Below, piece by piece: positions 7,039-10,341 of a stretch of 10,341 nt of DNA. The position numbers and the translations under genes are program-made. The stretch comes from Actinomycetota bacterium (lineage in GTDB: Bacteria; Actinomycetota; Acidimicrobiia; Acidimicrobiales; Iamiaceae). A model generated the notes under the pieces. That model was not told the origin of the DNA. It saw only the letters and a program-made list of their open reading frames with translations, and did not search any database. The stretch lies in the NCBI GenBank assembly GCA_017882935.1, contig JADGOP010000047.1:1-10341 (forward strand), read 5' to 3'. The first letter of the stretch is position 1. Each line of letters starts with the position of its first letter.

Positions 7039-8034
7039 ATGACCGAGCACGTCGCCGTCACCGGAGCCGACGGGTTCATCGGCTCCCACCTCACCGAGGC
7101 GCTGGTGCGCGAGGGCTACCGCGTGCGCGCGCTGGTCCAGTACAACTCGTTCGGCTCGTGGGGCTGGCTCGACACCGTGGACGACGAGGTGCGAGACGGG
7201 ATCGAGGTCGTGGCGGGCGACGTGCGCGACGCCGGGTCGGTGCGCTCGCTGCTGACGGACATCGACGTGGTGTGCCACCTCGCGGCCCTCATCGCCATCC
7301 CGTACTCCTACCTGGCGCCTGCGTCCTACCTCGACACCAACGCCGGGGGCACGCTCAACGTCCTCGAAGCGGCCCGCGCCCTCGGCACCTCACGGGTCGT
7401 GCACACGTCCACCAGCGAGGTCTACGGCACCGCCCGCACCGTGCCGATCTCCGAGGACCACCCGCTCCAGGCCCAGTCGCCCTACTCGGCGTCGAAGGTG
7501 GCGGCCGACAAGCTCGCCGAGAGCTACCACCTGAGCTTCGACCTGCCGGTGGTGACGGTCCGGCCGTTCAACACCTACGGCCCGCGGCAGTCCGCCCGCG
7601 CCGTGATCCCCACCGTGGTGTCGCAGATCGCCGCCGGCGCCCGGCAGATCTCGCTCGGGTCGCTCGAGCCCACCCGTGACTTCAACTTCGTGGCCGACAC
7701 CGCCGACGCCTTCGTCTCCGTGGTCCGTGCCGGCGACGCCGACGTGGTGGGCCGCGTGTTCAACGCGGGGTCGGGCCACGAGATCTCGATCGGCGACACC
7801 GTCGGCCTCATCGGCGAGGTCATGGGCGTCGAGGTGGAGGCCGTCCTCGACCCGGAGCGCGTCCGCCCGGCGGGATCCGAGGTGCAGCGGCTGGTGTGCG
7901 ACAGCAGCGCGCTGCACGCCGCCACGTCGTGGAAGCCCGCGCACAGCCTCGAGGAGGGCCTGCGCGCCACCGCGACGTGGTTCGCCGACCCCGTCAACCT
8001 CGCCCGCTACCGCACCGACCGGTACGCCGTCTGA
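7039..8034 (+). CDS. LegB-like NAD-dependent nucleotide-sugar 4,6-dehydratase
   Basis: A 331-residue extended SDR predicted to convert an NDP-N-acetylhexosamine to its 4-keto-6-deoxy form using bound NAD. The Rossmann motif GADGFIG is at 9-15. The line 'YNSFGSWGWLD' followed by 'HLAALIAIPYSY' and 'RPFNTYGPRQSARAVIPT' closely matches LegB, the dehydratase of legionaminic acid synthesis, which in Campylobacter acts on GDP-GlcNAc. The active site has Thr125-Ser126-Glu127 in 'TSTSEVYG' and Tyr149-x3-Lys153 in 'YSASK'. Thr-Ser-Glu is nearer to the GDP-mannose dehydratase type than to the Thr-Asp-Glu of RmlB. Length is full. The ATG follows the membrane-protein gene by 34 bases, with GAAGGA 11 bases upstream. 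No LegC-type aminotransferase follows in this window, so a complete legionaminate route is not shown. The exact substrate is uncertain. Confidence 0.8.
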   Translation: MTEHVAVTGADGFIGSHLTEALVREGYRVRALVQYNSFGSWGWLDTVDDEVRDGIEVVAGDVRDAGSVRSLLTDIDVVCHLAALIAIPYSYLAPASYLDTNAGGTLNVLEAARALGTSRVVHTSTSEVYGTARTVPISEDHPLQAQSPYSASKVAADKLAESYHLSFDLPVVTVRPFNTYGPRQSARAVIPTVVSQIAAGARQISLGSLEPTRDFNFVADTADAFVSVVRAGDADVVGRVFNAGSGHEISIGDTVGLIGEVMGVEVEAVLDPERVRPAGSEVQRLVCDSSALHAATSWKPAHSLEEGLRATATWFADPVNLARYRTDRYAV

Positions 8035-8068
8035 TGGCCGCGACCGACGTGCACCCACCGTCCCCAAC

Positions 8069-8075
8069 AGGAGGG
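8069..8075 (+). promoter_or_regulatory. Strong ribosome binding site fixing the nucleotidyltransferase start
   Basis: AGGAGGG lies 6 bases before the ATG at 8082. It favours this start over the in-frame ATG at 8034, which overlaps the dehydratase stop and would add 16 low-complexity residues. Confidence 0.7.
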
Positions 8076-8081
8076 CCCGAC

Positions 8082-8843
8082 ATGGATCCGAGCATCGCCA
8101 ACGGGGTCATCGACCTCACCGAGCCGTGCCGCGAAGCGGTGATCCTCGCCGGCGGGAAGGGCGTCCGGTTGCGCCCGTACACCACGCTGATCCCCAAGCC
8201 CCTGGTGCCGATCGGCGACGAGCACTCGATCCTCGAGATCGTGCTGCGCCAGCTCGCCGGTTCGGGGTTCACCAAGGCGACCATCGCCATCGGTCACCTC
8301 GGCCAGCTCATCCGGGCCTACGTGGGCGACGGGTCGCAGTGGGGCATCGAGGTCGACTACGTGAACGAGGAGTCCCCGCTCGGGACCATCGGCCCCGCGC
8401 TCACCATCGCGGACCGGCTCCCCGAGCACTTCCTGCTGATGAACGGCGACATCCTCACCGACCTCGACTACGGCGACCTGCTCCGCTCGCACGTGGCCAG
8501 CGGTGCGCCCCTGACGGTGGCCACCTACGGCCGCGAGCACCTCGTCGACTTCGGGGTGCTCGAGGTCGACGGGCGGCGCATCACCCGCTTCACCGAGAAG
8601 CCGCGGCTCAGCTACTCGGTGAGCATGGGGGTCTACGCCATCTCTCGGGCCACGTTGTCCCGCTATCCGGTGGGGCTCCCGTTCGGCTTCGACGAGCTGA
8701 TCCTCGACCTGCTCGACCGGGGCGAGGCGCCGGCCAGCTACGGCTTCGGGGGCTACTGGCTCGACATCGGGAGACCCGACGACTACGACCGCGCCAACGA
8801 GGAGTTCCCCGCCCTCAAGGCCGACCTGCTCGGACAGACGTGA
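8082..8843 (+). CDS. Sugar-1-phosphate nucleotidyltransferase
   Basis: A 253-residue cytosolic enzyme of the RmlA/ManC-like nucleotidyltransferase superfamily, joining a sugar 1-phosphate to a nucleoside triphosphate. The nucleotide-binding signature is LAGGKGVRLRPYT (22-34) with Val28 where many relatives have Thr. It is followed by PKPLVPIG (38-45), LGTIGPA (100-106), NGD (121-123, metal-binding Asp123), the EKP motif (172-174) and WLDIGRPDDY (226-235). Length matches short single-domain members, with no left-handed helix or CBS domain. It begins 47 bases after the LegB-like gene, and its stop shares one base with the next ATG. Position suggests it supplies the activated sugar for the LegB-like dehydratase. 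The nucleotide (GDP, UDP, CDP or dTDP) cannot be read from the sequence; GDP is favoured only by analogy with Campylobacter LegB. Confidence 0.85.
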   Translation: MDPSIANGVIDLTEPCREAVILAGGKGVRLRPYTTLIPKPLVPIGDEHSILEIVLRQLAGSGFTKATIAIGHLGQLIRAYVGDGSQWGIEVDYVNEESPLGTIGPALTIADRLPEHFLLMNGDILTDLDYGDLLRSHVASGAPLTVATYGREHLVDFGVLEVDGRRITRFTEKPRLSYSVSMGVYAISRATLSRYPVGLPFGFDELILDLLDRGEAPASYGFGGYWLDIGRPDDYDRANEEFPALKADLLGQT

Positions 8844-9796
8844 TGGGCGATCGGGTGCTGGTGCTCGGCGCCACGGGCTTCATCGGGGCGGAGGTCGCCC
8901 GTCAGCTGCGTGAGAGCTCGCGGCTCCGCGACGTGGTGCACCACGGTCGGTCCTTCGACGGCCGCCTCCGACCCATCGACGCCGACTGGGAGCTGCTCGA
9001 CCTCCAGCTCGCGAGCATCGACGACATCGTGCGCCTGCTGCGGCGCTCGCGGGCCGACGTCGTGGTCAACTGCGTCGGCGCGACGTCGGGCAGCGTCGCG
9101 GAGCTGCGCTCGGCGAACGTCGGGGTGCTCGACAAGATCCTCGCGGCGCTCTGCGTCCGCGACGCTCGGCTGGTGCACCTCGGCTCGGCCGCCGAGTACG
9201 GGTCGCAGCCGGTGGGGGTGCCCGTCAACGAGGAGATGGCGCCCCGTCCGTTCAGCGACTACGGCCGCGCCAAGTTGCGGGCGACCGAGCGTGTCCTCAC
9301 GGCCACACGGGCCGCGCCGATCCACGCCACCGTGCTGCGGGTGTTCAACCCCCTCGGCGCCGGCTCACCCCGGTCCACGCTGGCCGGCCGCGCGGCCCGC
9401 GCCCTGGCGCTCGCCGTCGAGCGGGGCGAGGACACGGTGTCGCTCGGGTCGCTCAACGCGTTCCGCGACTTCGTCGACGTGCGCGACGTGGCCGGTGCGG
9501 TGGCAGCCGCGTGCGCCGTCCCCGCCCCGTCGGGACGGGTGCTGAACGTCGGGCGTGGTGAGGCGGTGGCATGCCGCGAGGTCGTCGCCCGGCTGGCGGT
9601 CCTCGCCGGCTTCGACGGTCGCATCGTCGAGAGCGAGGGTGCGCCCTCGAGCTCGTCCGGGCTGCCCTGGCAGGAGGCCGACATCCGCGCCATCGCCGAC
9701 ACCACCGGCTGGGCGCCGCAGCACTCGCTCGATGACGCCGTGCGCCACCTGTGGCAGAGCTTCGTGCACCACCTGTGGCAGACCGTGGAGCGGTGA
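8843..9796 (+). CDS. NAD(P)-dependent epimerase/dehydratase (extended SDR)
   Basis: A 317-residue extended SDR with Rossmann motif GATGFIG (9-15). Catalytic Ser115 lies in 'HLGSAAEYG', Tyr140-x3-Lys144 in 'DYGRAK', and an active-site strand reads 'LRVFNPLG'. The Ser-Ala-Ala-Glu-Tyr sequence replaces the Thr-Asp/Ser-Glu of 4,6-dehydratases, so a reductase or epimerase role is more likely than a second dehydratase. In context it may reduce or epimerise the 4-keto product of the LegB-like enzyme, giving a 6-deoxy amino sugar nucleotide; this is inference. The ATG overlaps the preceding stop (TGATG), and its own stop overlaps the next GTG (GTGA), so it is embedded in the operon. The C-terminal segment contains a near-duplicate 'HLWQSFVHHLWQT', probably a local repeat. 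The specific substrate is unknown, and a UDP-sugar 4-epimerase cannot be excluded. Confidence 0.75.
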   Translation: MGDRVLVLGATGFIGAEVARQLRESSRLRDVVHHGRSFDGRLRPIDADWELLDLQLASIDDIVRLLRRSRADVVVNCVGATSGSVAELRSANVGVLDKILAALCVRDARLVHLGSAAEYGSQPVGVPVNEEMAPRPFSDYGRAKLRATERVLTATRAAPIHATVLRVFNPLGAGSPRSTLAGRAARALALAVERGEDTVSLGSLNAFRDFVDVRDVAGAVAAACAVPAPSGRVLNVGRGEAVACREVVARLAVLAGFDGRIVESEGAPSSSSGLPWQEADIRAIADTTGWAPQHSLDDAVRHLWQSFVHHLWQTVER

Positions 9797-10341
9797 CCCG
9801 CCCGGGTGCTCGGACCGGCGGGTGGCCGCGACGGGTCGCCCTACCCCTCCTGCTCCTCCTGGTCGTGTCGTCCTGCGCGTCGACGCAAGCTCGCCCGGGC
9901 CCGTCGCAGCTCCGCCCGGCTGCGACGGGCCCGGTGCCCACCCGCTGGCGTCCGGCACCCGGGCTCACGTGGCAGTGGCAGCTCGACGGCCCGCTCGACC
10001 TGTCGGTGCGGGCGGAGGTCTTCGACGTCGACGGCGCCTCCACGTCCGCCGCGCAGGTCGCCCAGCTCCACCGCCGTGGCCGCAAGGTCATCTGCTACCT
10101 CGACATCGGCGCGGTCGAGGCATATCGGCCCGACGCGGCGCGGTTCCCGGCGAGCGTGCAGGGGCGGGCCGTCGACGGTTGGCCGCAGGAGCGCTACCTC
10201 GACGTCCGCGCCGCCGTGGTGCGACCTCTCATGGCCAGGCGCATCGACCTGTGCCGCCGCAAGGGCTTCGACGGGGTCGAGGGCGACGTGGTCGACGCCT
10301 ACGCCAACGAGTCGGGCTTCCCGATCACGACGGCCGACGAG
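9793..10341 (+). CDS. GH114-type endo-alpha-1,4-polygalactosaminidase lipoprotein, partial
   Basis: The first 183 codons of a gene that continues past the right edge. It starts at a GTG overlapping the SDR stop (GTGA). A basic N-region, a Leu-rich core and the lipobox VVSSC (Cys28) predict a surface lipoprotein. After a Pro-rich spacer comes 'WQWQLDGPLD', then 'VFDVDG', 'KVICYLDIGAVE' (Asp104), 'WPQERYLDVR' and 'GFDGVEGDVVDAYAN' (Glu163, Asp165). This is the familiar order of the TM1410/GH114 TIM barrel, with Asp and Glu of the second and later strands as candidate catalytic residues. GH114 enzymes, including fungal Ega3, cut alpha-1,4-linked galactosamine polymers. In this operon it would trim or release the polymer at the cell surface. 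GGAG is only 2 bases from the GTG, so translation probably depends on coupling. The family call is firm for the visible part; the remaining barrel is not seen. Confidence 0.85.
   Translation, partial: MTRPGARTGGWPRRVALPLLLLLVVSSCASTQARPGPSQLRPAATGPVPTRWRPAPGLTWQWQLDGPLDLSVRAEVFDVDGASTSAAQVAQLHRRGRKVICYLDIGAVEAYRPDAARFPASVQGRAVDGWPQERYLDVRAAVVRPLMARRIDLCRRKGFDGVEGDVVDAYANESGFPITTADE

Noticed and set aside
7039..9796. Complete legionaminic acid pathway
   Set aside because: Only the LegB-like step is seen; no aminotransferase, NeuB-like synthase or CMP-transferase is present in the window.

Overview
The window is very GC-rich, with coding third positions almost all G or C, GTG/TTG starts and tightly overlapped genes. 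This fits a high-GC actinobacterium (Actinomycetota). An Acidimicrobiia-like host is a guess from general feel, not from a marker gene. There are no RNA genes, insertion sequences or CRISPR arrays that I can support.

Layout: (1) positions 1-1077, minus strand, hold the N-terminal part of a large ATP-binding LuxR-type (LAL) regulator that runs off the left edge. (2) Positions 1237-3432, minus strand, encode a lipoprotein resembling the Agd3/CE18 family of exopolysaccharide deacetylases, ending in a Ser/Thr repeat linker and a Trp/Pro tail. (3) Positions 3433-3984 are a 552-base divergent intergenic region. (4) From 3985 to the right edge, six plus-strand genes form one apparent operon: a PelF-like GT4 glycosyltransferase, a 12-TM membrane protein with a soluble N-terminal domain, a LegB-like NAD-dependent 4,6-dehydratase, a sugar-1-phosphate nucleotidyltransferase, a second extended SDR, and the start of a GH114-type endo-alpha-1,4-polygalactosaminidase lipoprotein. 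Three of the five junctions overlap by one or four bases; the other two gaps are 34 and 47 bases.

Taken together this reads as an exopolysaccharide locus related to bacterial Pel and to fungal galactosaminogalactan (GAG). The nucleotidyltransferase and two SDRs would make an activated, probably 6-deoxy, amino sugar. The cytosolic PelF-like enzyme would polymerise it and the 12-TM protein would carry it across the membrane. Two surface lipoproteins, a deacetylase and a galactosaminidase, would then trim it. In Pseudomonas Pel, hydrolase and deacetylase are fused in PelA; here they are separate genes on divergent transcripts. No PelD-like c-di-GMP receptor is visible. The polymer identity, the transporter role and any link to the LAL regulator are inferences.
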